From Geomobilibacter sp964431365 (GTDB lineage: Bacteria > Desulfobacterota > Desulfuromonadia > Geobacterales > DSM-12255), in the NCBI GenBank assembly GCA_964431365.1, contig CAYSJJ010000002.1, positions 1 to 64,000 on the forward strand: a stretch of 64,000 bases of DNA, given 5' to 3'. Position 1 is the first letter of the stretch. The number at the start of each line of letters is the position of its first letter. The notes beneath the pieces are model-generated. The model saw nothing but the letters and a program-made list of their open reading frames with translations. It made no database searches and had not been told where the DNA came from. Shown here in pieces: positions 33,868 to 43,273 of the stretch. The translations under genes were made by a program, and so were the position numbers.

Positions 33868-35779
33868 AAGCCTGGTAACCCTGCTCCGGCAGGTCCTGAT
33901 CGGCCAGGGATACCTGGTCGGCACGGCGCGGACCGGCACGGAGGCGTTGTCGCTTCTGGAACGGGAGTCGCCGGACCTGCTCGTTCTCGATCTTCGCCTC
34001 CCGGAGCTGAGCGGTGTCGAGGTGCTCCGGAAGCTCCGCGCCACCCCCCGCTGGCAGGCCCTCCCGGTAGTCGTCATGACGGGCCAGTTCAAGGGGGAGC
34101 GGTATGCGGCGGCCGCGCGGCAGCTCGGCGTGCGCCATTACCTGGAGAAGCCGTTCACCAGGCAGGCCTTCCTGGACGCCATCAGTGAGAGTGTCGCCGG
34201 CGCCCCGGCCGGTGAACAGGGCGGGCCGTCCCTGCTCGACCTCGTACTGGACATCTACAATGCCGGACGGAGCGGTCTGCTGACCTCTGCCGGGGCACCG
34301 CCGATCGTCTTTGCCAAGGGTGAGCCCTGCTCCTTCCTTGCCAAAGGGGAGGGCGCGTTCCCCGCCTTCCTGGTTGCCAAACGGAAGATCTCCCCGGAGG
34401 AGCAGCGGATCTTTCTGGAGAGCGGTGAGGAGCGCCTCTTCTTTACCCAGGCGGGGATTCTTTCCTACGAGGAGCTGGTCGAGGAGTCCCGGCGCTTTCT
34501 CGCCGGCAGCTTGCTCCGCTCGCTGGCCGAGACCGGGAACATCGCCTTCACCGAGGGGATGGCGGTGGGAGAACTGCCGCTGGTTCCCCTCTCGGTGCCG
34601 CGCCTCATCTACGATGCCGCCAAACATCGGCCCGCCCTGCTCCGCAACGACACCTTCCTCTCCCACGCCATCCACCGTTATCCGACCAGGACCACCGCCT
34701 TCTATCGCCGCGCCAACCTGGCAACCATGCAGAAGGACGATATCGATCTCCTGGCGCGGATGGATGGCCGTCAGACCATCGGCCAGCTCCTGGCGGGCGC
34801 CGGGGCCGGCGAGGAGGGGGGGCATTTCTTCCATTTCCTCCATCTGCTCGGGATGATCGCCCTGAACGAAGCGCCGGCCGACGAGGCACGCCCCGACTTC
34901 CCCCTGAAAGCGCTCTTCAACAAGCCGCTGGACGAAGAAACGCTGCCCGAGGAGTCGGCGGTCGGCTTCGACGACCTGGTGGCAGAGGTTTCCCAGACCG
35001 TGGCGCAGGCAGTCGGCGACAACGGCATCGCGGCGCCGCTCACTGCCGATGAGATCGACTTCGAGCAGGGGGTCCAGCGGGACTACGCCTTTATCAGGGA
35101 CAAGGATTACTATGCGCTGTTCGGCATGACCCCGGCGAGTTTCAGCTTCGACGCACTGAAGACGGCCTACTTCGCCAAGACCCGCCACTATTCGCCCGAG
35201 CGTTTCATGGAGCTTTCCGGCGCGACCCAGTCCATGGCCCAGGAGGTCCTTTCGCACTACTCCCATGCCTACAGCACACTCTCCAGCGTGGTCGCCAAGG
35301 AGCGGTACGACGAGATGCTCAACGCCGATACCGTCATGACCCTGGACGGCAAAAAGGACGACGAACTCCAGGCCCGCATCCAGTTCCAGTCGGGGAGCGT
35401 TTTCCTGGAGATGGGGGAGTACGAGAATGCGGAGAAGGCCCTGCAGGAGGCCTATACGCTGGAACCGGAAAACAGCCGCCACTGCGCCTTCCTCGGCTGG
35501 GCCATCTACCGCAATCCGGTGAACAAGGGGTCCAAGGCCGCCCGCGACAAGGCGTCAAGCCTCCTGACCAGGTCGCTGCAGATGGAGAAGACGGCCGAGG
35601 CCTTTTCCTTCAGGGGGTGGATGCTTCTGGACGAGGGACGTGACGGCCTGGCAGAGGGGGAGTTCCTCAAGGCCCTGAAGCTGGACTCCAGGGAGATGAA
35701 CGCCCGTCGGGGAATCCGTATCATTGCCGAGCGGCGGGAAGGGGAAAAGAAAGGGATACTGCGGCGGCTGTTCGGTTAG
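33833..35779 (+). CDS. Multidomain response regulator: receiver, DUF4388-like, degenerate J-like domain, TPR
   Basis: A 648-residue soluble protein. An N-terminal receiver has phosphoacceptor Asp53 (VLDLRLPE) and Lys in LEKPFT. A DUF4388/PATAN-like region follows at about 130-290 (LLDLVLDIYNAGRSGLL). Residues about 424-490 resemble a DnaJ domain (DYYALFGM, LKTAYFAKTRHYSPERF) but lack the HPD motif. Tetratricopeptide-like helices lie at about 515-630 (GSVFLEMGEYENAEKALQEAYTLEP). There is no DNA-binding or enzymatic output. Such proteins are common in Geobacter and Myxococcus, where they act as scaffolds. The start lies inside the mltG 3' end, so the two are coupled. The 3' end overlaps the convergent HDOD gene by 4 bp. 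Confidence 0.87.
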   Translation: MTSRILLAEDNESLVTLLRQVLIGQGYLVGTARTGTEALSLLERESPDLLVLDLRLPELSGVEVLRKLRATPRWQALPVVVMTGQFKGERYAAAARQLGVRHYLEKPFTRQAFLDAISESVAGAPAGEQGGPSLLDLVLDIYNAGRSGLLTSAGAPPIVFAKGEPCSFLAKGEGAFPAFLVAKRKISPEEQRIFLESGEERLFFTQAGILSYEELVEESRRFLAGSLLRSLAETGNIAFTEGMAVGELPLVPLSVPRLIYDAAKHRPALLRNDTFLSHAIHRYPTRTTAFYRRANLATMQKDDIDLLARMDGRQTIGQLLAGAGAGEEGGHFFHFLHLLGMIALNEAPADEARPDFPLKALFNKPLDEETLPEESAVGFDDLVAEVSQTVAQAVGDNGIAAPLTADEIDFEQGVQRDYAFIRDKDYYALFGMTPASFSFDALKTAYFAKTRHYSPERFMELSGATQSMAQEVLSHYSHAYSTLSSVVAKERYDEMLNADTVMTLDGKKDDELQARIQFQSGSVFLEMGEYENAEKALQEAYTLEPENSRHCAFLGWAIYRNPVNKGSKAARDKASSLLTRSLQMEKTAEAFSFRGWMLLDEGRDGLAEGEFLKALKLDSREMNARRGIRIIAERREGEKKGILRRLFG

Positions 35780-36633
35780 CCGCCTCCGACCTTCTGCAGG
35801 GTCTGCATGGCATCCTCGATGGCTATCTCCAACTCCGCCAGGGTGATCTCCTTGGCGCCGAGAAGCTGTGCCTCGATGGTGGCGAAGAGCACCAGGGACG
35901 GGTTGGGGCACATGCCGATCCCGAGCTTGTTGCAGGCCTGGTCCACCAGGCGGGTCAGCGGGAGGAGCATGTTGGTGCTCTTGATCTCGGGCAGGTGATG
36001 GTCGCGCACCACCTCGCAGTAAATCTCCGGCATGTTCCAGCGCTGCATCAGCGCATACCCCTGTTCCACATGCATGCTCTGCATCACTTCCGCGATCAGC
36101 GGCGGGGTGACCGTAATCGTCAGCTTGCCGGCCTTGCCCAACTCCTCCACCACCTTGAGCAGAAAAAGCTTGCCCACATCGTGCAAGAGGCCGGCGAGGA
36201 ACGCCTCCTGGGCCAGGTGGGCGTAGCCTGTCTTGCCGGCCAGCCACTTGGAGCCGATGGCGCAGCCGAGCGCGTGCCGCCAGAGCACCTGCATCGTTCG
36301 GTTGACCGTTTCGTTCGACGAGTGGTAGAGGTTCCCCTGGGTGGCCATCATGGCAATGTTGGCCACCTCCTGGGCTCCCAGGCGGACAATCGCCTCGCGG
36401 ATATTGGTCACCTTGTTCAGGCCGGCGTAAAAGGCGGAGTTGGCCAGTCGAAGGACCTGGCTGGTCAGCCCCTGGTCGGCCACGATCAGCTGGGTGACCT
36501 CCTCCATGCTGAAGTTCGGCTTCTTCAGTACCTGCTGCAGCCTGATCGCCACCGCATGGAAGACCGGTACGTCGTGGCTGTTGACCGATAGGTGTTCCTG
36601 TATCAGGGTAACGAGCGACTTGTTTTCTGTCAC
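35776..36633 (-). CDS. HDOD domain protein
   Basis: A 285-residue HDOD protein, independent of the one at 8967. Family features are EEVTQLIVADQGLTSQVLRLANSAFY, IREAIVRLGAQEVANIAM, FLAGLLHDVGKL and VEQGYALMQRWNMPE. The HD dyad is present (HDVGK). The GTG at 36633 is preferred because AAGGAG precedes it; a longer frame to 36717 would overlap the upstream ATPase gene. The gap to the upstream ATPase gene is 19 bp, so they form an operon. Confidence 0.92.
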   Translation of the reverse strand: MTENKSLVTLIQEHLSVNSHDVPVFHAVAIRLQQVLKKPNFSMEEVTQLIVADQGLTSQVLRLANSAFYAGLNKVTNIREAIVRLGAQEVANIAMMATQGNLYHSSNETVNRTMQVLWRHALGCAIGSKWLAGKTGYAHLAQEAFLAGLLHDVGKLFLLKVVEELGKAGKLTITVTPPLIAEVMQSMHVEQGYALMQRWNMPEIYCEVVRDHHLPEIKSTNMLLPLTRLVDQACNKLGIGMCPNPSLVLFATIEAQLLGAKEITLAELEIAIEDAMQTLQKVGGG

Positions 36634-36652
36634 GCTGTCGATCTCCTTGTTT

Positions 36653-38566
36653 CTACTCGCCGAGTATGCGCCGCAGTTCCATGAGCGGCCGCGGTTTGCT
36701 GATACGCGGCAGGTCACGCAGGACCTCCTGTATCGATACCAGCCCCTTGCCCGCCTTGACCAGCCCGTCCTCGAACAGGGTCACCAGCCCCGAGGTCTCC
36801 ATGCTGATGCGCCGGATGTCGGCCGAACTCCGGTTGTTCAGGATCGCTTCCTTCACCATCTCGTTCATCACCAGCAGCTCGAAGATGGCCAGCCGTCCCT
36901 TGTAGCCGGTGAACCGGCACTCCTTGCACCCCCGCCCCAAGCGGAACTCGGCGCCGGCAAGGCCGGCGGCCGTGTAGCCCAGCCGGTTCAGTTCCAGCGG
37001 TGACGGGATGTACGGCTCGCTACAGTGCGTGCAGACCCGCCGCAGGAGACGCTGGGCCACCACGCAGACCACCGTGGAGGAGATGAGGAACGCTTCAATC
37101 TGCATGTTCATCAGTCGGATCAGCCCGCCGATGCTGTCCTCGGTGTGGAAGGTGGTCAGGACCTTGTGGCCGGTGAGGGCCGCCTGAATGGCCGTCTCCG
37201 CCGAAAAGGTGTCGCGGATCTCCCCCAGGACGATGATGTCCGGGTCCTGGCGGACGATGTGACGAAGGGTCTCCTCGAAGGTGACCCCGATCTTCGGATT
37301 GATGGAGCATTGGGAGATGCCGTCGACGACGTACTCCACCGGGTCCTCGGCGGTGATGATGCTGCTGTTGATATTGTTCAGGTAGGTCACGCAGCTGTAC
37401 AGGGTGGAGGTCTTGCCCGAGCCGGTCGGCCCGGTCACGATCATGACGCCGGTCGGCGTGTCAAGGGCGTCGTAGATGAAGTGTTCCAGCATCCTCGGCG
37501 CCATGCCGATGTCGCGGATATCGAGGATGGCCCCTTTCTTGTTCAGAAGACGGAGTACGATCTTTTCGCCGAAGATGGTGATGAAGAAGGAGACCCGCAT
37601 GTCCAGGTTGAAACCGTGCTGGCGGCTCTCGAAAAGGATGCGGCCATCCTGATGGCGCCGTTTCTCGGCAATGTCCGCCTGGGCCATGACCTTGATCCGG
37701 CTGGCCAGCTGGGGGGCCAGCTCCAGCGGCAGGTCCCGGTGCGGCATCATGACGCCGTCCCGGCGGAAGCGGATTCTGATCCGGTCTTTCATCGGTTCGA
37801 TATGGATGTCGCTGGCATTGTCGCCGATCGCATCCTCGAAGAGGGTGTTGATGATGCCAATGACCGTGTTGTCGTCGGCTACCGTGACCTCGGGCTGGCT
37901 GGCGGCCCGCTCGGCATTGGCGATGGCGTCGCTGACCGCTCTCTTGGTGGCAATCGCCGGCTTGAGGCCGGGGCCGAAGTACTTCTCGGCGACTTGCCGC
38001 ACCCTTGGGTCGAGCGGATCGGCAAAGACCACGACCGTTTCCCCCGCCTCGACGCCGACCGGCACAAAGCCGTACTCCCGGCAGGTCGCGTAGGAGGCCT
38101 TGGCGAAGAGGTTCCGCTCCAGCTTGCGGAACTCCAGTTCGATGAGCGGGAAACCGAGCTGACAGGCGAGGGTCTCGACGAATTTCTGCTCCTCGATAAA
38201 GCCGCCATCGACAAGGATGTCGCCGAGTTTCTTCTGTTCCTTCCCCTCCTTCTGCAGGCTGAGCGCCGCAAGCAGCTCGGCTTCACGCAGGTAGCCGAGT
38301 TCCACCAGCAGGTCGCCGATCCGCACGTTGACCCGGTTCTTGCGGAGCACCTGGCGGACCTGCTCGTTGGAAACGTAGCCGAGTTCCTGGACGATTTCGA
38401 GGAAGGTCTTTGGCGAGGCGAGTTTCTGTTTTACCCGCAGGGCGTAGGTGAGTTGCTCTTCGCTCAGGCACCCCTCTTTGAGGAATAGGGCGGCAATTTC
38501 ACCGCCCGGGCTCTTAGTCGCCCCGGTTGAGGCCGGAGCCTCGTTTGCCGACTCTTTGGGTGTCAT
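36653..38566 (-). CDS. GspE/PilB-family type II secretion / type IV pilus ATPase
   Basis: A 637-residue hexameric ATPase of the GspE/PilB/MshE superfamily. The first about 190 residues hold tandem T2SSE_N (MshEN-like) helical modules (FLEIVQELGYVSNEQ, IGDLLVELGYLREAE, LGDILVDGGFIEEQ), a fold that in some relatives binds c-di-GMP. Then comes the ATPase with DNASDIHIEP, Walker A GPTGSGKTST around Lys385, the Asp box AEDPVEY, Walker B DIIVLGEIRD, and a four-cysteine zinc site CTHC...CKEC. No other pilus or secretion genes are adjacent, so it is either an orphan or a partner of a distant machine. ATG 38566 is chosen; upstream residues from a TTG look unlike the family. Confidence 0.9.
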   Translation of the reverse strand: MTPKESANEAPASTGATKSPGGEIAALFLKEGCLSEEQLTYALRVKQKLASPKTFLEIVQELGYVSNEQVRQVLRKNRVNVRIGDLLVELGYLREAELLAALSLQKEGKEQKKLGDILVDGGFIEEQKFVETLACQLGFPLIELEFRKLERNLFAKASYATCREYGFVPVGVEAGETVVVFADPLDPRVRQVAEKYFGPGLKPAIATKRAVSDAIANAERAASQPEVTVADDNTVIGIINTLFEDAIGDNASDIHIEPMKDRIRIRFRRDGVMMPHRDLPLELAPQLASRIKVMAQADIAEKRRHQDGRILFESRQHGFNLDMRVSFFITIFGEKIVLRLLNKKGAILDIRDIGMAPRMLEHFIYDALDTPTGVMIVTGPTGSGKTSTLYSCVTYLNNINSSIITAEDPVEYVVDGISQCSINPKIGVTFEETLRHIVRQDPDIIVLGEIRDTFSAETAIQAALTGHKVLTTFHTEDSIGGLIRLMNMQIEAFLISSTVVCVVAQRLLRRVCTHCSEPYIPSPLELNRLGYTAAGLAGAEFRLGRGCKECRFTGYKGRLAIFELLVMNEMVKEAILNNRSSADIRRISMETSGLVTLFEDGLVKAGKGLVSIQEVLRDLPRISKPRPLMELRRILGE

Positions 38567-38591
38567 GGTGGCCGATGTCCTTGCAATGGAT

Positions 38592-38628
38592 AAAAAAATT
38601 CCCGACAAGTATACCTTATCGGGAATTT
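38592..38628 (-). terminator. Rho-independent terminator downstream of sfrA
   Basis: On the minus strand an AATTCCCGA...TCGGGAATT stem, extended by AAG/CTT pairing, is followed by a run of seven T. It lies 26 bp after the sfrA stop and just upstream of the ATPase gene. It separates sfrBA transcription from the ATPase-HDOD operon. Confidence 0.85.
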
Positions 38629-38654
38629 TCCGCTCTAATTAAGAGAATCTCGGT

Positions 38655-41129
38655 TTAGGCTTTGCTGATGGAAACCGGTACCAGGTTGACGGAACCCTTC
38701 AGCAGGGAAGCTGCGTTCAGCTCCGGGAAGTGATAGGGAGCGAAAAGGAGCCCCGGCTGAAGCTTCGCGGATACCTTTGCCGCGCCGGTCAGCGACCCGG
38801 CGGACGATGTCACGGTGACAGCGGCCCCGTCGGCGATGCCGAGCCTGGCCGCGTCGTCGGGGTGGATCTCCACCGACCCGGCGCCGGCAACGGTCAGGTT
38901 GTTGGCCGACAGGGTGGTGGAGGTGCCGCTGTGCTGCAGGATGGGACCGACCAGCAACGTCAGGTCGCTTGCGGCCGGTGCCGCCACGGTCGGCGCCGGG
39001 GCCAGGCTGAGACTGGCCGGTGCACTGTATGCCTGGCGGGTGGTGCCGCTGCAGCGGCCGTCGACAACACTGCATGAACCGCCGTACAGGGGATTGGCCG
39101 CCTTGATGCCGGCGAGGAGCTGCTCCGGGTTGGCGGACAGGATCTCACCGGTCAGGATGTTGACCAGGTCGGCGATGATCGTGAGATCCTGACGTGCCTG
39201 GCCCGGAGGTGCCACCGCCTGCTGCAGGCACTGGACCCGGCCGTCCGGCGTGGTGAACGTGCCGCACTTCTCGGCGGCTGCCGAGGCGGCGAAGACCACG
39301 TTGGCAAGCCTGGTCGTCTCGGTTTCGGCGATGTCCTGAACGATGAGGAGTTCCAGTTTCTCCAGGGCCTTCCTGATCCGGCCGTTATCCGGGAAGGAGA
39401 CGAGGGGGTTGGTGGCGAGCAGGTAGAGCGCTTTGATGGCGCCGCTCTCGATCCCTTCGATGATCCCCCAGAGGTCCTTGCCGCCGTTGCCCGGGGCTAC
39501 TCCGGCATCCAGGAGGCCGAGGGTATTGTTCTTCTCGTCCACCGGGAAGAGCCCGCCACCTTCCGTGCCCACTGCACCCAGGAGAACAGCCAGGTTGGCA
39601 ACGGCGGTGACGGCCGCGGCTGCCTGCGAACTCCGGAGGATGTCGGCGCCGAAGATGACGGCCGGCCGCTTCTTGCCACAGAGGAGTTGTGCCGCCTCTT
39701 TCAGTGCCGCCTCGGTGACGCCGGCCCTTGCTGCCAGGTCGGCAAGCGAGGCGGCGCCCAGGCTGCCCTTGAATGTATCCAGGCCGGCGGCTGCAGTGGA
39801 GCAGCCGTTATCCAGCAGCGCCTTTGCCAGGCCGTTGAGCAGTGCCACTTCGCCGCCCGGACGGTACTGCAGGTGGCTGTTGGCAAACTTCCGCAGCTTT
39901 ACCGAACGCATGTTGGCCAGCACCAGCTTGGCGTCGTTCTTGGTGGCGGCCTTGATGACCCGGTACTCCATGCCGGTCGACTCGGCGTTGAGGTCGGAAC
40001 CGATCACCAGGATGGCGTCGGCGGTGTCGATCCGGTCGATGGTGGCGCTGGCGCCGGTCAGTCCCAGCTGATCCTTGAGGATGGCAAGGGCCGGGGCGAA
40101 GCCGAGACGGGCCTCGGAATCCAGGTTGGGCGAGCCGATGGCCTCGGCGAAGAGCTTTCTGAAGAGGAAGTTCTCCTCGTTCGTGACCCGCGGCGAGGCG
40201 ATGCCGGCCACGGCCTGGGGACCGTTGGCGGCGATGATTGCCTTCAGTCCGTCTGCCGCCCTCTTCAGGGCCTGATCCCAGCCGGCCGCCTTCTGGTCGA
40301 CCAGGGGGGCGGTGAGGCGGGCAGCGCTGTTCAGGTAGCTGTAGCCGAAGCGGCCGTTGATACAGAGGTTCCCCTGATTGTAGGTGGCGTCGTCGCTGGT
40401 GGTCCGCTCGACGCGGCCCTCCTTGCTGTGGTACTCGATCTGGCAGCCGGTGGAACAGAAGGCGCAGACGCTCTTGGTGACGCTGAAGGTCCAGGGGCGC
40501 CCCTTGAACTTGAACGGCTTGCTGATCAGGGTGCCGGTGGGACAGGCGGCGATGCAGTTGCCGCAGAATTCGCAGTTAAGGGGCTGGCCGTCGTGGGTGT
40601 CGATGATGGTCGCCTCACCCTTGTTCACCACGGAGATGGCGTCGCAGCCGACGATCTCGTGGTCCACCTTGACGCACTTCTCGCAGAGGATGCAGCGGTT
40701 CGGGTCACTCTCCAGCAGCTTCCAGTCGTAACGGATCGGACGCCGCTCAAGGACGGCCGAATACTCCTGCTTGGCAACTTCCTGGGCGTAGCAGGTGTCC
40801 TGCAGGTCGCACTCGCCCCCTGCATCGCAGACCGGGCAGTCGAGGGGGTGGTTCACCAGGAGGAGTTCCGTGACCTTTTTGCGGATGACGCTGATGCGCG
40901 GCGACTCGGTGGTGACAACGATCCCTTCCTTGACAGGGGTGTTGCAGGCGGTCATGGGGCGGTCGATCCCCTCGATCTCGACGGCACAGATACGACATGC
41001 ACCGGTGGGGGAGACCTTTTCCAGCCAGCAGAGGGTAGGGATGTTGATGCCGATCCTGCGGGCCGCCTCAAGGATGGTTGTCCCCTCGGGGACCGAAACC
41101 GTACTGCCGTCAATCGTCAAGCTGACCAT
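38655..41129 (-). CDS. sfrA: NADPH-dependent Fe(III) reductase subunit A, NuoG-like
   Basis: An 824-residue NuoG/formate-dehydrogenase-like iron-sulfur protein. The N-terminal [2Fe-2S] ferredoxin domain has CWLEK...GACRICAVEI and a later Cys. The NuoG-type His-Cys cluster includes HPLDCPVCDAGGECDLQD, and two [4Fe-4S] sites lie in CILCEKC and CEFCGNCIAACPTG. A molybdopterin oxidoreductase-type domain begins at CAFCSTGCQIEY. SfrA with SfrB is the soluble Fe(III) reductase described in Geobacter sulfurreducens, which uses NADPH. Physiologically it is thought to balance NADPH and other electron carriers. It follows sfrB by 47 bp. GAGGTG precedes the ATG. Confidence 0.93.
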   Translation of the reverse strand: MVSLTIDGSTVSVPEGTTILEAARRIGINIPTLCWLEKVSPTGACRICAVEIEGIDRPMTACNTPVKEGIVVTTESPRISVIRKKVTELLLVNHPLDCPVCDAGGECDLQDTCYAQEVAKQEYSAVLERRPIRYDWKLLESDPNRCILCEKCVKVDHEIVGCDAISVVNKGEATIIDTHDGQPLNCEFCGNCIAACPTGTLISKPFKFKGRPWTFSVTKSVCAFCSTGCQIEYHSKEGRVERTTSDDATYNQGNLCINGRFGYSYLNSAARLTAPLVDQKAAGWDQALKRAADGLKAIIAANGPQAVAGIASPRVTNEENFLFRKLFAEAIGSPNLDSEARLGFAPALAILKDQLGLTGASATIDRIDTADAILVIGSDLNAESTGMEYRVIKAATKNDAKLVLANMRSVKLRKFANSHLQYRPGGEVALLNGLAKALLDNGCSTAAAGLDTFKGSLGAASLADLAARAGVTEAALKEAAQLLCGKKRPAVIFGADILRSSQAAAAVTAVANLAVLLGAVGTEGGGLFPVDEKNNTLGLLDAGVAPGNGGKDLWGIIEGIESGAIKALYLLATNPLVSFPDNGRIRKALEKLELLIVQDIAETETTRLANVVFAASAAAEKCGTFTTPDGRVQCLQQAVAPPGQARQDLTIIADLVNILTGEILSANPEQLLAGIKAANPLYGGSCSVVDGRCSGTTRQAYSAPASLSLAPAPTVAAPAASDLTLLVGPILQHSGTSTTLSANNLTVAGAGSVEIHPDDAARLGIADGAAVTVTSSAGSLTGAAKVSAKLQPGLLFAPYHFPELNAASLLKGSVNLVPVSISKA

Positions 41130-41176
41130 ATGCGAACACCTCAGAAGAGTTCAGAAAATAGTGATTTCATGCGCGA

Positions 41177-43195
41177 TCAGATGGCCGCCATTGCCACTCT
41201 GTAACAGCGGAGGCAGCGCTCTGCCTCCTTGACCGCCTGGCTGTCGGTGAAGCCGAGCTCCACCTCGCAATAATTCTTGTAGCTGGCCCGTTCCTTGCCG
41301 TGGACCTCGGCCTGGTGCGCCCGCTGCCCGGTGGCGAGCCAGGGGACCTGTTCGTTCTTGTCGTAGACCCCCAGGTAGGAAAGGATGTCTTCCATCCGCT
41401 CGTCGTCGGTGAGGTAGACCTTCCCTTCGTCAAGCCAGCGCTGGATGACCTTGGCTGCCCGGTGACCGCTGCCGATGCAGGCCACGACCGTCAGCGGGCC
41501 GATCTCTGCGTCACCGCCGGCAAATACCCCCTCCATGTCGGTGATGAGGGTCCGGGAGAGTTCGTTCCCCATGCCGTCCTTGAGGGACTTGCCATCGGCA
41601 CCCTTGAGCGGGACGTACTTGGTGATCACCGTGTTCCACTTGGTGATGTCGATGCCGCAGTCGGCCGGGATGAAGGAGAGGTCCGGGTCCTGGCCGATGG
41701 CCGGGATGACCGTGTCGCACTCGATGACGAATTCGCTGCCGGCCATCGGTTCCGGGCGGCGGCGTCCCGAGGCATCGGGCTCGCCAAGCGCCATCCGGAC
41801 GCACTCGACGCCGGTGATTTGACCGCTTTCATCGGCAATGACCCTGGTGGGGAGGACCTGGAACTCGAACTGGACCCCTTCCTCGTCGGCGCCGTCCACT
41901 TCCCAGACGTCGGCCGGCATCTCCTTGCGGGAGCGGCGGTAGACCAGGTACGATGCCTCGGCCCCTTCCCGCAGGGCCACCCGGACACAGTCGATGGCCG
42001 TGTTGCCGCCGCCGACCACGACGACCTTTTTGCCCATGCCGGTCGGTTTTCCCATGTAGGCTTCGCGGAGGAAGTCGATCCCCCCCTTGAGGAAGCCCTT
42101 GTAGCCGGCATCCTCCCCCTCGACACCCATCGGCTTGGAGCGGTGGGCACCCGGGGCAAGGAAGACGGCGTCGAATTTCTGCTTCAGCTCGGCCAGGGAG
42201 ATGTCCTTGCCGACGCGGGTGTTGTAGACGATCTCAACCCCCAGGGCGCTGATGATGTCGATGTCCCGCTGCAGGATGTGGCGCGGCATCCGGTAGGGGG
42301 GTATCCCCACCGCGATCATGCCGCCGCCGAACCCTTCGGGAAGGGTCTCGTAGATGGTGACCGGGTAGCCTTCCAGGGCGAGGTAGTAGGCGGCCGCCAG
42401 GCCTGCGGGGCCGGCGCCGACCACTGCCACGGTCTTGCTCTTCCGTGCCTTCGGCTGCATCGGCGGGGCGAGCTTGTGCTGCCACTCGTAGTCCGATGCG
42501 GTCCGCTTCAGGACCATGATGCTGATCGGCTCGTCAACGTTCTTGCGGCGGCAGGCGGTCTCGCACGGGTGCGGGCAGACCCGGCCACAGACCGACGGGA
42601 GCGGCATGCTGTCGCGGATCACCTCGAGGGACTCGTCGAACCGGTACTCCTTGATCGCCTCGATGTAGGTCGGGATGTCGATGTGGGCCGGGCACTTGTC
42701 CTGGCAGGGGGCGGTATATTTCTCGATGAAGCGGAACTCCTTGCCGCCGCGCTGTTCCCCCCTGAGACAGGCGAGGAAGTCGTCACGGAAGTGGGTCACC
42801 GCATCCAGGACCGGTATGGTCGAGCTCTGGCAGAGCGTGCACTTGCAGTTCGTCAGGAGGTCGGCCAGATCGGGAACGGTATCCAGATCGCTCTCCTTGG
42901 CCCTTCCCTCGACCACTGCCGTCAGCAGGTCGGCCAGGACCTTGGTCCCCTTCTTGCCGGGGGTACACTTGCCGCAGCAGTAAAGGGTCTGGACGCGCCG
43001 CATGTACTCGGCCGCCATGGCCGGGACATCCACCCCCTTGTCGAACAGGATGATGCCGTCCCACCCCATGAAGCCGGCCAGCGGCTGCTCGCCATCATAG
43101 GTCGTCGGCAGACGGAAAGCGGCGTCCTTCGGTTCACCGCCGCCGCGGTTGTCGATGATGTTTCGTCCCCAGCTGGAAAAGACTACCTGTGCCAC
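41177..43195 (-). CDS. sfrB: NADPH-dependent Fe(III) reductase subunit B, NuoF/GltD-like
   Basis: A 672-residue fusion. Residues 1-120 hold a NuoF-like C-terminal iron-sulfur segment (CCGKCTPGKKGTK, NCKCTLCQ). The rest is a GltD-type flavoprotein: two [4Fe-4S] sites (CQDKCPAHIDIP, CGRVCPHPCETACRR), the FAD-binding GAGPAGLAAAYYLALEG, and the NADPH-binding VVGGGNTAIDCVR. It oxidises NADPH and passes electrons to SfrA. The start is uncertain: GTG 43195 (VAQVVFSSWG) has a GGGGG stretch upstream, while GTG 43207 gives four more residues. It is first in the operon behind the 43274-43302 promoter. Confidence 0.92.
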   Translation of the reverse strand: MAQVVFSSWGRNIIDNRGGGEPKDAAFRLPTTYDGEQPLAGFMGWDGIILFDKGVDVPAMAAEYMRRVQTLYCCGKCTPGKKGTKVLADLLTAVVEGRAKESDLDTVPDLADLLTNCKCTLCQSSTIPVLDAVTHFRDDFLACLRGEQRGGKEFRFIEKYTAPCQDKCPAHIDIPTYIEAIKEYRFDESLEVIRDSMPLPSVCGRVCPHPCETACRRKNVDEPISIMVLKRTASDYEWQHKLAPPMQPKARKSKTVAVVGAGPAGLAAAYYLALEGYPVTIYETLPEGFGGGMIAVGIPPYRMPRHILQRDIDIISALGVEIVYNTRVGKDISLAELKQKFDAVFLAPGAHRSKPMGVEGEDAGYKGFLKGGIDFLREAYMGKPTGMGKKVVVVGGGNTAIDCVRVALREGAEASYLVYRRSRKEMPADVWEVDGADEEGVQFEFQVLPTRVIADESGQITGVECVRMALGEPDASGRRRPEPMAGSEFVIECDTVIPAIGQDPDLSFIPADCGIDITKWNTVITKYVPLKGADGKSLKDGMGNELSRTLITDMEGVFAGGDAEIGPLTVVACIGSGHRAAKVIQRWLDEGKVYLTDDERMEDILSYLGVYDKNEQVPWLATGQRAHQAEVHGKERASYKNYCEVELGFTDSQAVKEAERCLRCYRVAMAAI

Positions 43196-43273
43196 GTCAG
43201 CCCCCACTCTGAGCTTTCTGCTGGTGAAAGCAGATAACTATCTGCATTTATTGAGCAAATATGCAATGTAAGA

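Noticed and set aside
36633..36717. N-terminal extension of the HDOD gene
   Set aside because: It would overlap the upstream ATPase gene by 65 bp and has no similarity to HDOD starts; GTG 36633 has a proper ribosome binding site.
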